Assembly: GCA_913043235.1 (NCBI GenBank)
Contig: CAJWLO010000001.1
Location: 1-64,000, forward strand
Source: an uncultured Fidelibacterota bacterium
GTDB taxonomy: Bacteria; Fidelibacterota; Marinisomatia; Marinisomatales; UBA1611
Length of the DNA stretch: 64,000 nt
Direction of reading: 5' to 3'
The notes under the pieces were generated by a model. It saw only the letters and a program-made list of their open reading frames with translations. It was not told the DNA's origin and made no database searches. Both the position numbers and the translations under genes were made by a program. Positions 46,970 through 57,027 of this stretch are shown one piece after another; positions within the stretch are counted from its first letter, which is position 1; every line of letters begins with the position of its first letter.

Positions 46970-47878
46970 ATGTCTTTTAAAGTAAACATTACTGAAGTTG
47001 GTTTGAGGGATGGGTTGCAAAATGTAGACCACATAGTTAAAACTAGTGACAAGCTTCATATTATCAATGGTTTAATTGATGCTGGGATTAAGAGGATTCA
47101 AGTTGCTAGTTTTGTTCATCCAGGGTTGGTACCTCAAATGGAAGATGCTGAAAGCCTTATTCGTCAGCTGCCAAACAATAACAACGTAGAGTTTAGTGGG
47201 TTTGTATTAAACCATAAGGGCCTTGAGCGAGCAATTCAATCAGGGTTGAAAAAAATTGAGACTTCCATTTCTACAAGCGAAACATATAGTTTGAAAAACA
47301 CATCCATGAGCTTGACGCAGGCAACACGTAGCCTAAAAAATATAATAAAAACAGCAAAAGAAAACGGATTAACGATACGAGCGGGATTACAGTGTGTGTG
47401 GGGATGTGTTTATGAAGGCGTGCCGGATCCAAAGTATATATTATCTAAAGTTTCTGAAATTGTTGAAATGGGTGTAGATAATATTTCTCTATCGGACTCT
47501 ACGGGCATGGCAAATCCTTATACGATATCAAATCAATTAGAACTGATTATGAATAAATTTCCTGATATTTTAATCTCTCTACATTTACATGATACCGGTG
47601 GCAATGGCCTTGTCAACTTGGAAGAAGGATTGAAGCTTGGTTTGAACCAGTTTGATTGTGCTTTTGGAGGGATTGGAGGCTCTCCATTCATAAAGGGTTC
47701 AACTGGAAATGTTGCAACAGAAGAAACGATCTATATGTTGGATGCCAGGGGTTTTTATACGGGAATTGATATAGAAAAAGTTGCCAAAATCAGTCGATGG
47801 TTAGAAAATAAAATAGATAAGTCATATTTTGGCGGAAAATTGTATAAACAAATAACAGTTGAGAATATATCCACCTAG
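46970..47878 (+). CDS. HMG-CoA lyase-like protein with Ser at the signature Cys
   Basis: A 302-residue TIM-barrel enzyme of the HMG-CoA lyase branch of the DRE-TIM metallolyases. Shared features: TEVGLRDGLQN (R13, D14), the metal-binding H-x-H in LHLHDTGGNG (H205, H207), and the active-site loop GGIGGSPFIKGSTGNVATEE. In characterised HMG-CoA lyases this loop reads GGCP with a mobile catalytic cysteine; here S238 replaces it. The remainder of the signature is intact. It may be a lyase with altered mechanism or substrate, or poorly active. The expected product for a true HMG-CoA lyase would be acetyl-CoA plus acetoacetate. No leucine-degradation genes are adjacent. Confidence 0.82.
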   Translation: MSFKVNITEVGLRDGLQNVDHIVKTSDKLHIINGLIDAGIKRIQVASFVHPGLVPQMEDAESLIRQLPNNNNVEFSGFVLNHKGLERAIQSGLKKIETSISTSETYSLKNTSMSLTQATRSLKNIIKTAKENGLTIRAGLQCVWGCVYEGVPDPKYILSKVSEIVEMGVDNISLSDSTGMANPYTISNQLELIMNKFPDILISLHLHDTGGNGLVNLEEGLKLGLNQFDCAFGGIGGSPFIKGSTGNVATEETIYMLDARGFYTGIDIEKVAKISRWLENKIDKSYFGGKLYKQITVENIST

Positions 47879-47990
47879 GATAAAAGGACATATATTATTT
47901 ATTAATGAAAGGGTAAATATATTGGATTTCCAATTAGAACAGCGATAAATTGGTTCGTAAAATCCAAAATACAATGAAAGGGGTATCTTT

Positions 47991-49373
47991 ATGAAAAAAA
48001 CAGTTCTTACTTTGTTAATTATTTACAGCAGTGTTATTGCTGCTGGGATTACAGATTTATGGCTCCAACAGGGCTATGATGGGTCAAATGCTGCAGGTGA
48101 AACATATATCGATAATACAGACAGCCGGTATTATTCAATTTTTCGTGAGGATTTTCTCTATGCTACAAGCCTAGAAGAAGACACTTCAGAGAATCTTTGG
48201 TGGACCACATTTATGGTTGGTTTTGATGATTGGGCTGCGCCAGCTACAACCCTCTATGACACGTGGACAGAAGAGTGCCCCGGAGAAGATGATTGGGGCT
48301 GTTCCAATAATGGCGAAATACATGAAAATCTAGATGAAACGTGGGATATAGAATCTTATATTGATGATTACGATGGATATGTCCTTGATACAACACACCT
48401 AATGAAATATGATGGTCCTTATGGCGAATTAGGCATTCTAGCGATACACTATATTCCAGATGGTGAAGATGGCAATACCACCTTATTACATTTTGTTTTA
48501 AAGAATGAAGGCGATTATCCTTTGACCGGTGGTTATACAGGGCTCATTTCGGATTTGGATGCTGGCGGCGCATGGTGGCCAGATCCTGAGTTTCTTGAAT
48601 GGGAAGATGGATGGGATGCGCTTGAATGGAATAATTCAGGTATCGACACCGTAAATAAAATGGTATATCAATATTTTCATCCTGCCATGCTAGATACAAA
48701 TGGAGATGGCACGTATGAATATCCTAATGCTGATCCATATATGTATATTGGAATGGCCGGAATACCAGAAAGAGAAGATGATTCTAGCGAAGTAGTTTAT
48801 GGTGTTGGAGATAATTGGTTGGATATTGCGGTTGATGATGGAATCTTTTTAGAAATTGTAGATGGTGATTATGAATATGATGGCTATTATGAAGAAGACT
48901 CTACCATGGATGATTTATGGAGCTATGTTGCTTATGGTCTTCCTGATCTTGATCCGGGAGAAGAAACAGACGTGGTTTTTGTTATGGTAGCCGCAGAGAC
49001 AGAAGCGGAGCTAACAGTAGCAGCGGCGGAAGCAGTATCTGTCTGGACGTCTGGTTCGACATCGGGTATTGATAATGATAACACTAATGTTCCTATTAGT
49101 TTTACTCTTTATCAAAACCACCCAAACCCATTTAACCCAAGTACTACAATTACATATGATGTAACAGAGAATGAAGAGATAAGTCTTGACATATTTGATC
49201 TACGCGGAAACCACATAGTTAATCTTGCCAATAATACAGGTTTCGTTGGAAAACACACGGTACGTTGGCAGGGTGTAAGGTCTAATGGCGAAATTGTTCC
49301 TACGGGTGTTTATTTGTATAGACTTTCAGCAGGGGAAAATAGTCAGACACGTAAAATGCTTTTTATAAAGTAA
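47991..49373 (+). CDS. Secreted acidic protein with C-terminal sorting domain
   Basis: A 460-residue exported protein: a signal peptide (MKKTVLTLLIIYSSVIAAG), then a strongly acidic and aromatic region rich in D, E, W and Y (for example EDDWGCSNNGEIHENLDETW), and a C-terminal sorting domain (about 365-460; YQNHPNPFNP through TRKMLFIK). The middle region has no family I can name. It probably folds as a beta-rich extracellular module, and the acidity could mean calcium binding. A clear Shine-Dalgarno sequence (AAAGGGG) precedes the ATG. It lies upstream of the TonB receptor cluster, separated by a possible terminator, so it may or may not belong with it. Confidence 0.72.
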   Translation: MKKTVLTLLIIYSSVIAAGITDLWLQQGYDGSNAAGETYIDNTDSRYYSIFREDFLYATSLEEDTSENLWWTTFMVGFDDWAAPATTLYDTWTEECPGEDDWGCSNNGEIHENLDETWDIESYIDDYDGYVLDTTHLMKYDGPYGELGILAIHYIPDGEDGNTTLLHFVLKNEGDYPLTGGYTGLISDLDAGGAWWPDPEFLEWEDGWDALEWNNSGIDTVNKMVYQYFHPAMLDTNGDGTYEYPNADPYMYIGMAGIPEREDDSSEVVYGVGDNWLDIAVDDGIFLEIVDGDYEYDGYYEEDSTMDDLWSYVAYGLPDLDPGEETDVVFVMVAAETEAELTVAAAEAVSVWTSGSTSGIDNDNTNVPISFTLYQNHPNPFNPSTTITYDVTENEEISLDIFDLRGNHIVNLANNTGFVGKHTVRWQGVRSNGEIVPTGVYLYRLSAGENSQTRKMLFIK

Positions 49374-49396
49374 TAACTATAATAATTGTTATCATT

Positions 49397-49435
49397 AGGA
49401 AGTCCCGTTTGTCACCGCGGGGTTTCCTGGGTTTT
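49397..49435 (+). terminator. Probable terminator after the acidic secreted protein
   Basis: AGGAAGTCCCG and CGGGGTTTCCT form an 11-pair stem with two G-U pairs around a loop of about 10 bases, followed by GGGTTTT. It lies 24 bp after the stop codon and about 45 bp before the TonB-receptor start. Confidence 0.55.
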
Positions 49436-49479
49436 GAACAACGTTCTTTCTTGGGTGGCTTTGATCAGTAGCATATAAT

Positions 49480-52263
49480 ATGAAGTATTATTATACGGTT
49501 CTTTTTGCTATTACAGTTTTTTGTTCTGTTTTTGCAGGAACAACTGGAAAAATTAGCGGTTCTGTTTCTAGTGGCGACTCGAATGAGCCGCTCCCTGGGG
49601 TGAATATTTCAGTTGTCGGAACTTCAATTGGCACCACGACTTCCAGCCGAGGTGATTATATCATTCTAAACCTACCGCCGGGGATTTACACTTTACGATT
49701 TTCTTATATTGGATATGAGACTGTAATTATCGAAGAGAATATAGTACGCTCTGATCAAACCACACCGATCGACATAACATTAAATAGTACAGTTATAGAA
49801 GGATCAGAAGTAACCGTGCTTGCAGAAAAACCAATAGTAAATAAAAACATCACATCTTCTTTACACTCGGTGACTAGTGAAGAAATGACCTATATGCCTG
49901 TTTCAGATGTTAAGGATGTTTTATCAACTATTAGTGGCGTTGTTACAAAAGATGGAAATCTACATATTCGCGGAGGGCGAAGTAACGAGGTCGCTTTTAT
50001 GGTAGATGGTGTGCTTACGCACGATCCACTGACAGGTTCCCCAGGGCAGCTGCTTTCCACAAGCAGTATCGAAGAAATGGTTTTAATTACAGGGACTTAT
50101 AATGCTGAATATGGTAATGCCATGTCTGGTATTGTGAATTTGGTGTCGAAATCAGGAAACAATAACCATGTGGGCCGTTTACGATTTTTTACAGGTCATT
50201 CCGGCACTTTGGATAAGTTAAAGTTCAACTATGATGAAAATAAACGCAATACTTTAGAAGGTTCTCGAGCACATATTGAATCAGAGTACTATGAAGATGG
50301 AAATGGAAATAATATCTATGATCTGGGGGAAATTTTTCAGGATTGGAACGGTAATGGTGAATGGGATAACGATGAAAAACTATTTAAAGAGATGCAATCC
50401 GGCGCAAAACATAGTTTTGGTGATTGGAAAAGAGCCGATCTTTCGCTTTCTGGACCACTAATAAAAAATGTTTTATTCTATGCGCTGAATATGGATGGCT
50501 ATACTGATCCCGGTTGGTTACCGTTTGCATATAATAATTCTAGCAAGGTTAACAATATTCCTTTAGGATCATTTTTTGGCAAAATTACTTATCAATCTCG
50601 GGCCGGAATAAAATTGTTTATTTCTGGAAGATCATCTGACCGCAACTGGAAAGACTACGATCATCTATGGAAATATAAACCATTTCGCCAGGCGGAATCA
50701 GAAGAACATACAAACCAATATATATTATCACTTTCATATCAGTTTACCCCAAGAACATTTATTGATATATCCTTATCCGACTTTCAGAACGATTATTTTT
50801 CTGGGGCTCATAGAGAATGGCGATTTAGCCATGAAGGCCCTTATTTTGGCGAGCTGGAGAACTTTAGTGCTAGCTATGATGACCCGGAAGAGTTTGCTGT
50901 GGGTGGATATCAACCGTCTTGGGTAAAATCAAAAACAAAAAGAAACATAGCAAAGGCTAGTATTACTAGCCAAATAGGCAACCACCACCTTTTTAAATCT
51001 GGTATTACATATATAAAAAACGAACTTGAAAGAATAAGCCATGAAGGTATGGTGGATGAGTTTGGATGGAATTTTATGGCAGGAGAATGGATTGATCAAA
51101 ATTACCACTATTCACCCCAAGAGTTTTCTGGATATCTGCAGGACAAGCTAGAATTTGATAATTTTTTATTGAATATTGGATTGCGGCTAGACTGGTTTGA
51201 TCCGAAAGCTAAATACTGGGAAAATTCCCGCGATGTAATCCGTTTTGAATGGGCTCCAGCACTCAATGATTCAGCGATAAACGCTGATTCAAAATGGCAA
51301 TTTAGCCCTCGTTTGGGATTTTCCCACCCAATTACTGATAGATCAATATTGCATTTTGCATATGGTCACTTTTTTCAAATACCAGACTACCAAAATCTTT
51401 ATTGGAATGTCAGTAATCGTTTTGAGTTTATTAGTTCTGATACAATACCAGAAGCGCCCCAGATTTATACTGTAAATAACCCTTCTGTGGGAAATCCCGA
51501 TTTAGAACCGCAAAAAACTGTTTCTATAGAAATAGGTTGGGAACAACAAATAGGTAGCGAATCCCGACTTGATGTTACTGTGTTTCATAAGGATATTCAA
51601 AATTTAGTCGCTAGTCGTATTGTACCAGCAACACCAAATCCGTTTACACAATTTATTAACGCTGATTATGCTAACGTCCGAGGTTTAGAAGCCAATCTGG
51701 ATCATAAGTTTAACAAGTATGCGCAATTTAGTTTGAATTATACCCTATCTAAGGCTGAAGGAAATAGTTCCGATCTTTTTGCGGGTTTTTATGATGTCTT
51801 CAATACACCACCACTAACTTTGCCTAAGCGTACCCTGATATTAGACTGGGACCAGCTTCACACGCTAAGCTATACAATTTCATTGAATACAAAACAGTTA
51901 GGAGGTTTGCTTTTTAATAATTTACACATTTCTTTGATTGGATTTTATGGTAGTGGGTTGCCGTATACCCCTGAAAACACACAAGGTATTCGAATTGGTG
52001 AAATCAATAGTGAACGAATGCCGTCTACATCGCATATCGATATTTATTTATCCCGTAGTTTTTCTATTCGACAATCATTTCGACTAGAGCTGTTTGCTGA
52101 GATAAAGAATCTTACCAACCGGCTGAATGCTGTATATGTAGATCCAACTACTGGACTTCCGGACCGCACACTGTTTCCTGATGCGACACTGGATGGCACC
52201 AATGACCCATCTAATTTTGCTCCACCTCGTAGGTTTAGTATTGGTATGGAGGTCGCCTGGTGA
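49480..52263 (+). CDS. TonB-dependent receptor with carboxypeptidase-regulatory domain
   Basis: A 927-residue outer-membrane receptor. Signal peptide about 1-19, then a carboxypeptidase-regulatory-like beta domain (about 22-110; GKISGSVSSGDSNEPLPGVN), a plug domain (about 115-235; VSDVKDVLSTISGVV, LHIRGGRSNEVAFMVDGV, GTYNAEYGNAMSG), then a beta-barrel to the C-terminus, with an outer-membrane-type terminal segment ending FSIGMEVAW. It resembles the CarboxypepD_reg-linked receptors of the FCB group that import polymers or export substrates. The ligand is unknown. Its stop overlaps the GTG start of the next gene (GTGA), showing translational coupling. Confidence 0.92.
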   Translation: MKYYYTVLFAITVFCSVFAGTTGKISGSVSSGDSNEPLPGVNISVVGTSIGTTTSSRGDYIILNLPPGIYTLRFSYIGYETVIIEENIVRSDQTTPIDITLNSTVIEGSEVTVLAEKPIVNKNITSSLHSVTSEEMTYMPVSDVKDVLSTISGVVTKDGNLHIRGGRSNEVAFMVDGVLTHDPLTGSPGQLLSTSSIEEMVLITGTYNAEYGNAMSGIVNLVSKSGNNNHVGRLRFFTGHSGTLDKLKFNYDENKRNTLEGSRAHIESEYYEDGNGNNIYDLGEIFQDWNGNGEWDNDEKLFKEMQSGAKHSFGDWKRADLSLSGPLIKNVLFYALNMDGYTDPGWLPFAYNNSSKVNNIPLGSFFGKITYQSRAGIKLFISGRSSDRNWKDYDHLWKYKPFRQAESEEHTNQYILSLSYQFTPRTFIDISLSDFQNDYFSGAHREWRFSHEGPYFGELENFSASYDDPEEFAVGGYQPSWVKSKTKRNIAKASITSQIGNHHLFKSGITYIKNELERISHEGMVDEFGWNFMAGEWIDQNYHYSPQEFSGYLQDKLEFDNFLLNIGLRLDWFDPKAKYWENSRDVIRFEWAPALNDSAINADSKWQFSPRLGFSHPITDRSILHFAYGHFFQIPDYQNLYWNVSNRFEFISSDTIPEAPQIYTVNNPSVGNPDLEPQKTVSIEIGWEQQIGSESRLDVTVFHKDIQNLVASRIVPATPNPFTQFINADYANVRGLEANLDHKFNKYAQFSLNYTLSKAEGNSSDLFAGFYDVFNTPPLTLPKRTLILDWDQLHTLSYTISLNTKQLGGLLFNNLHISLIGFYGSGLPYTPENTQGIRIGEINSERMPSTSHIDIYLSRSFSIRQSFRLELFAEIKNLTNRLNAVYVDPTTGLPDRTLFPDATLDGTNDPSNFAPPRRFSIGMEVAW

Positions 52264-55200
52264 AGCATCTGGCAATTTTTTTAATTATAAGCATCGGTTT
52301 TGCTCAAAAAGGCGTTGAGATGGTTCCGAAAGAATCAATTTGGCAACGCTCTCTTAGTCGGGCTCTAGGGTTTGAAGATCGAACATATAATGTGCACAAT
52401 GATGGTAAATTTTCTCTTTATTTTTCCAATTATGGACTGATTGGATTTTATAACCCATCCTTGGAATATCCGGCGAATACACAACGTTATTATATTTGGC
52501 AACTTGGTTTGATGATAGGTGCAAAAATTGACACATCAGACAATGGGATTAATGATCCAGTGCCATTGGTATCAGACACCTATCAAGATCAGGGCGAGGC
52601 AAACTTTAACCCGCTACCAGGATATCACAATCAAAGCTTAAATCCGTTAGTTGCTGTTTCTAATATCCCGAGGACATGGCCAAATATATGGCCATCAGAT
52701 ATAGCAATCGGAAATATTGGATGGCCGGGCATGGATCGCTTTGATAATGAACCTATTGGATCCCAAGAGTCGTTTTGGGTAATGCGTGATTATGATGCAA
52801 ACTTTTTTGATACTCATAATCAGATCAAAACAGGGGTCGGTTGTTTGGAAGTTATATGTCGTGGGTTGCAAAGTAATACAACACTAACAAATCGGATTAT
52901 TTATTTTGTCTATGATGTAATCAACAGATCTGATAGAACTCTTTTGGATTGTCGAGTGGGGTTGATGATGGACCCAGACCACCCAGCTCATCTGGAAACC
53001 GAGTATTCAGATGATAATGCAGAATATATTCCGAGCCTCAATATGGCCATGACCTATGACTATGATAATAATTATTCAAGCTGGCCAGGGGTTGATTTGG
53101 CATACATGGGGATTATGATGTTAAAAACACCAACCGATAGTAGTGGAGAAGATATTGGCGTAACATCTTGGAAGAGCTTTAAATATTCTGATATGCCTAA
53201 ATCGGGTAATATAGGCGGTTCTTATTATGCATCTAGGGATGAAGCACAGTATAGCTACATGAATCCAGGGGTTTTTTCACCCAGTCCACAGGTAAAAGCA
53301 GATGTTTGTTATGCCATGTCTAGTGGTGATTTCAATATGGCACCGGGAGACACACAACAAATTGTAATCACAATCTTAGTTTCTGATAGCAGAGATGATT
53401 TACTCAAAACAGCGGAAAATGCGATCACAGTATTTAATAATAATTTTAAAACGCCTTCTTCACCAACACCACCTGCAGTAACAATTATACCAGAAGATGA
53501 AAAAATAACTTTAGTGTGGGAAGGTAATCAATCTGAAACCAGTATAGATAAACTTACCAATAAGAATGATTTTGAAGGATATAGGATATACCGCAGTACT
53601 GATTTTGGCTCTACCTGGGGAGATTTAACCGACGATGAAATAAACTACCCATTAGGGTTCATTCCGCTGGCTGATTACAATAAATTCAATTCCATCAGTG
53701 AACTTGGGGCGATCGATGTTTCACACAGTGCGATAATATCAGGAGCAAAAATTGTTAATCTTGGGGTTGTCCCAAATACGAAAAGTCTTGTAGAAAACAC
53801 ATATTTAATTACTTTTATTTCTGACACCACTTTTAAAGTTTACGATGCGCGAAACGGTTGGCTCTTGGCGCTAAATAAGGGATCCTTGGTTGATGGTTTC
53901 TCCATTTTGGATTCTACAGTTGATTGGATGAATAATCCGCAATTTATTGATTTAGAAGAAGGAATTACCACAGCGCCATTTTTACCAGGAACAATCCTTT
54001 ATGTAGGTGGTGGTGCTGCAATGATTTATAATGGTTCAGAAGATTGTGATATGTATCCCAATCTATGCACAAAAACGGGCGACATATTTAAAATTAGAAC
54101 AATGATAATTGATCAAGGCCCTAATACAGGATTGAGACATAGTTTTACAGATAATAATGTAATAAATGGTGTTGAATATTGGTATGCGGTTACTGCTTAT
54201 GACCGATCAGATCCTGTTCTTGGGGTTCCCATGAATGAATCACCGCCGGCAACAAAGGTAAACACAGCTTTTGCACCCCACACGGTAGCGGCTATTCCTC
54301 GAACAAGTATAAACGGTTTTATTTTTGGAAGTTTGGCTGCAGACACCGTTTATCATATTTCAGGATATGGCACTGGTCAAGTGAACATACAAATGCTTAA
54401 TCGCCAGATCATGGAAACAAAGGATTATACAATTTCAGTTCACTCTGATGGAGGGGTATACCGTTATAGTCTTATCGAAAATAATACAACTACGGACACG
54501 TTGTTAGCATCTGTATCTTTTTTAAATTCTTTCTCAGCCGGTGCTAACCCTGACTTTAATCCAATAATCAATGGGTTTCGTTTAAATATAATTGACGACC
54601 CATCAGGCTTTGATGAACTGGTACAGATAGCGGGTGATACAAATCGTGTATTAGAAAGAATTATAGAACTAAAAGGGTCTGAAAGAAATAACCAACCACA
54701 TTATCCTTATCGGGATATATTGATAAAATTTGATGGCTCTGGATATATTGCTCATCAATATGCCAGCCGACCGAAAAACTATCCAATGGAAGCGCCGTTT
54801 TCAATTTGGGATATCACGGATGATAATCCAGAGAATCACTATATGCTTCATTCAATTTACAGAGATGTAGGAGGTGGCGCTTGGGATCCGTCTCAACAGA
54901 TCTGGATATTAGACTTGTCATATGATGAACCGTTCCCAGATCAAACGAGGTCATGGTTCCAAAATAATGCTATAGATGCTACAATAAGATTTGTTGGGGA
55001 TAGTGAAGAATGTTTCACGGATCCTGAATGCAAATTTGAAAACACAAACTGGCTGGGGGATGAGTGGCTTTTAACCACAAATCGCCCCTTCAGGGCTGAT
55101 GATGAATTTGTTTTTTCGATTGAGGGTTATAGGGTATCCGAGACGTTGGAGCTAGACAAAATTAAGGTTGTACCAAATCCTTTTTATGTAAATGCAGCGT

Positions 55201-55448
55201 GGGACAGTCAAGCCGGTCAGCACAGAGTGCAATTCACACACCTTCCGGATCGCTGTCTTATCAACATATATACAGTTTCTGGTGATCTTGTAAAACGGCT
55301 TAAACACAATCAGGGCTCCATTGAATGGTGGAATCTCCGCAGTGAGTCTGATATGCAGGTAGCTTACGGTGTATATCTCTATCATATTGAAGCAAAGCTG
55401 AATGAAAGAACATATTCAAAAACGGGTAAAATATTGGTTGTGCGATGA
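52260..55448 (+). CDS. Large secreted protein coupled to the TonB receptor
   Basis: A 1062-residue exported protein starting at GTG 52260, inside the receptor stop. Signal peptide MKHLAIFLIISIGFAQ. The N-terminal half is aromatic-rich with no family I recognise. A fibronectin-III-like unit lies near 395-460 (ITLVWEGNQSETS, EGYRIYRSTDFGSTWG) and another FnIII-like end near 640 (GVEYWYAVTAYDRSDP). The C-terminus (about 970-1062) resembles a sorting domain: KVVPNPFYVNAAW, INIYTVSGDLVKRLKH and AYGVYLYHIEAK to KILVVR. It may be the surface partner of the receptor, analogous to a SusD-like role, but it is not a SusD homologue. Its stop overlaps the PorV-like start (ATGA). Confidence 0.75.
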   Translation: MKHLAIFLIISIGFAQKGVEMVPKESIWQRSLSRALGFEDRTYNVHNDGKFSLYFSNYGLIGFYNPSLEYPANTQRYYIWQLGLMIGAKIDTSDNGINDPVPLVSDTYQDQGEANFNPLPGYHNQSLNPLVAVSNIPRTWPNIWPSDIAIGNIGWPGMDRFDNEPIGSQESFWVMRDYDANFFDTHNQIKTGVGCLEVICRGLQSNTTLTNRIIYFVYDVINRSDRTLLDCRVGLMMDPDHPAHLETEYSDDNAEYIPSLNMAMTYDYDNNYSSWPGVDLAYMGIMMLKTPTDSSGEDIGVTSWKSFKYSDMPKSGNIGGSYYASRDEAQYSYMNPGVFSPSPQVKADVCYAMSSGDFNMAPGDTQQIVITILVSDSRDDLLKTAENAITVFNNNFKTPSSPTPPAVTIIPEDEKITLVWEGNQSETSIDKLTNKNDFEGYRIYRSTDFGSTWGDLTDDEINYPLGFIPLADYNKFNSISELGAIDVSHSAIISGAKIVNLGVVPNTKSLVENTYLITFISDTTFKVYDARNGWLLALNKGSLVDGFSILDSTVDWMNNPQFIDLEEGITTAPFLPGTILYVGGGAAMIYNGSEDCDMYPNLCTKTGDIFKIRTMIIDQGPNTGLRHSFTDNNVINGVEYWYAVTAYDRSDPVLGVPMNESPPATKVNTAFAPHTVAAIPRTSINGFIFGSLAADTVYHISGYGTGQVNIQMLNRQIMETKDYTISVHSDGGVYRYSLIENNTTTDTLLASVSFLNSFSAGANPDFNPIINGFRLNIIDDPSGFDELVQIAGDTNRVLERIIELKGSERNNQPHYPYRDILIKFDGSGYIAHQYASRPKNYPMEAPFSIWDITDDNPENHYMLHSIYRDVGGGAWDPSQQIWILDLSYDEPFPDQTRSWFQNNAIDATIRFVGDSEECFTDPECKFENTNWLGDEWLLTTNRPFRADDEFVFSIEGYRVSETLELDKIKVVPNPFYVNAAWDSQAGQHRVQFTHLPDRCLINIYTVSGDLVKRLKHNQGSIEWWNLRSESDMQVAYGVYLYHIEAKLNERTYSKTGKILVVR

Positions 55449-56446
55449 AGAAACAGATTTTAGTTTTGATTTTAGTTTCGGTTTTTTACGGTCAACAAAT
55501 ATCAACAAAATTTGAGAGTAAAGTAGGAACAACGGCAGCAAATTTTCTTAAAGTAAGTGTTGGCCCAAGGGCAATAGCTATGGGTGCGGCATATTCTGCT
55601 ATAGCAGATGATGCAACGTCGGTATTTTGGAATCCTGCCGGGATTGTCTATGTAGATCGATTCTCTTTTTATACAGGATTTGTTGATTGGATTATGGATT
55701 TAAAATTAACTCAGGTTTCTTTCGCTGGGACCAATCCAAGGATTGGTTCTTTTGCAGCCTTTGTAAACACTCTCCAGATGGATAATATTGCCGTAACCAC
55801 ACTAACAGAACCAGAAGGAGATGGGACCTATACTGGTGCATCGGATATGGTTATGGGTTTTTCACTTGCCAGACAATTGTCAGAATCCTTTAGTCTGGGG
55901 ATCAGCAGTAAATTAATAACATCTAAAGTTGCAAATGAATCTGCGATGGGTCAAGCACTGGATATTGGAACAATATTCATACCTGGATGGCGTGATCTTC
56001 GTATTGGTATGAGCCTGATGCATTTTGGAACAAAAATGAAATTAAATGGTCGTGATTTAGATATTGTATCCGATATCGATCCATTGCTTGGTTTGGATTC
56101 GCCAGGAGAAGGTCGTCTTAAGACCCGGTCTTGGGATATGCCCACAACTTTTAGGCTTGGCGCCGCAATGACCTTAATCGATAAAAAGAACTATTCTTTA
56201 GTTTTTTCCTTCGATGGTGTACACGCTACGGATACAAAAGAAGTATTTAATTCAGGTTTTGAATTTAACCTTGGCCCTGTCGTTTTTCGGAATGGATTGG
56301 GAATTGGATATGATCAAAACAGGATTAGTTTTGGTGGCGGGTATTCATATTCAAAAGATTCTCGAGATTATCACACTGATTATGCAGCTGTGATAATAAG
56401 TCCTTTTGGTTTGGTACAAACCGTTTCTGCAAGAGTGGATTTTTAA
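55445..56446 (+). CDS. PorV/PorQ-family outer-membrane protein
   Basis: A 333-residue predicted beta-barrel of the PorV/PorQ type, related to FadL. Signal peptide MKKQILVLILVSVFYG. The hallmark N-terminal segment is FLKVSVGPRAIAMGAAYSAIADDATSVFWNPAGI, continuing with regular amphipathic strands to a C-terminal QTVSARVDF. In type IX secretion PorV shuttles substrates to the attachment complex; the presence of several PNPFNP-sorted proteins makes such a role plausible, although PorV homologues also occur outside that system. It is coupled by a 4-bp overlap to the preceding secreted protein and by TAATG to the next gene. Confidence 0.85.
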   Translation: MKKQILVLILVSVFYGQQISTKFESKVGTTAANFLKVSVGPRAIAMGAAYSAIADDATSVFWNPAGIVYVDRFSFYTGFVDWIMDLKLTQVSFAGTNPRIGSFAAFVNTLQMDNIAVTTLTEPEGDGTYTGASDMVMGFSLARQLSESFSLGISSKLITSKVANESAMGQALDIGTIFIPGWRDLRIGMSLMHFGTKMKLNGRDLDIVSDIDPLLGLDSPGEGRLKTRSWDMPTTFRLGAAMTLIDKKNYSLVFSFDGVHATDTKEVFNSGFEFNLGPVVFRNGLGIGYDQNRISFGGGYSYSKDSRDYHTDYAAVIISPFGLVQTVSARVDF

Positions 56447-57027
56447 TGGCTTACGACCCTCAAAAACACCCAATAAATCAATCTAGAAAAAAAAGTTTAG
56501 ACATGAATGATAAATGGATTGTTGAGTTTTTAAATGTAACAAAAGTAGGACATGTTAGCACTTTAAACAGGAAACAACCATTTATTAACCCAACTTCTTT
56601 TTGGTATAGTGTAAACAACCACGAAATATATTTTCATTCTAATGCTTACGGAAGAATGCGTTATAATGTTGAAAACACTTCTAAAGCCTGCTTTGAGTGT
56701 TTTAGGTCTGGTCGGCTGTTACCGTCCAATCTTGCTTTAGAGGTAAGTTTTCAATATGAATGTGTAATAGCATTTGGAAAAATTAGGGTGCTGGGTTTAA
56801 TGGATGAAAAGCGGGATGTTTTGCAGGGTCTACTTCATAAATATTTTGGAGAAATGGAATCAGGAAAAGACTACAGACCTATAACAGATGAAGAGCTAAA
56901 GCAGACATCCGTATATGGAATAAAAATTAATTCCTGGAGCGGTAAAAAGAACTGGGAAGATAGAGCAGAGCAGGCAGAAGAAGGTGAATGGCCAGACCTA
57001 GACCCAAAGTGGTTTGATTTATATTAA
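56446..57027 (+). CDS. Pyridoxamine 5'-phosphate oxidase-fold protein
   Basis: A 193-residue protein with the FMN-binding split-barrel fold of the pyridoxamine-phosphate-oxidase superfamily. The region WIVEFLNVTKVGHVSTLNRK, then PFINPTSFWYSVNNHEIYFHS and the later CFECFRSGR fit the NimA/PPOX-like subgroup. The true vitamin B6 oxidase signature is not obvious, so it is more likely a flavin- or heme-binding reductase of unknown substrate. Its start shares one base with the PorV-like stop (TAATG). It converges on the MMSDH gene with a 4-bp overlap of the 3' ends, leaving no room for a separate terminator. Confidence 0.75.
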   Translation: MAYDPQKHPINQSRKKSLDMNDKWIVEFLNVTKVGHVSTLNRKQPFINPTSFWYSVNNHEIYFHSNAYGRMRYNVENTSKACFECFRSGRLLPSNLALEVSFQYECVIAFGKIRVLGLMDEKRDVLQGLLHKYFGEMESGKDYRPITDEELKQTSVYGIKINSWSGKKNWEDRAEQAEEGEWPDLDPKWFDLY

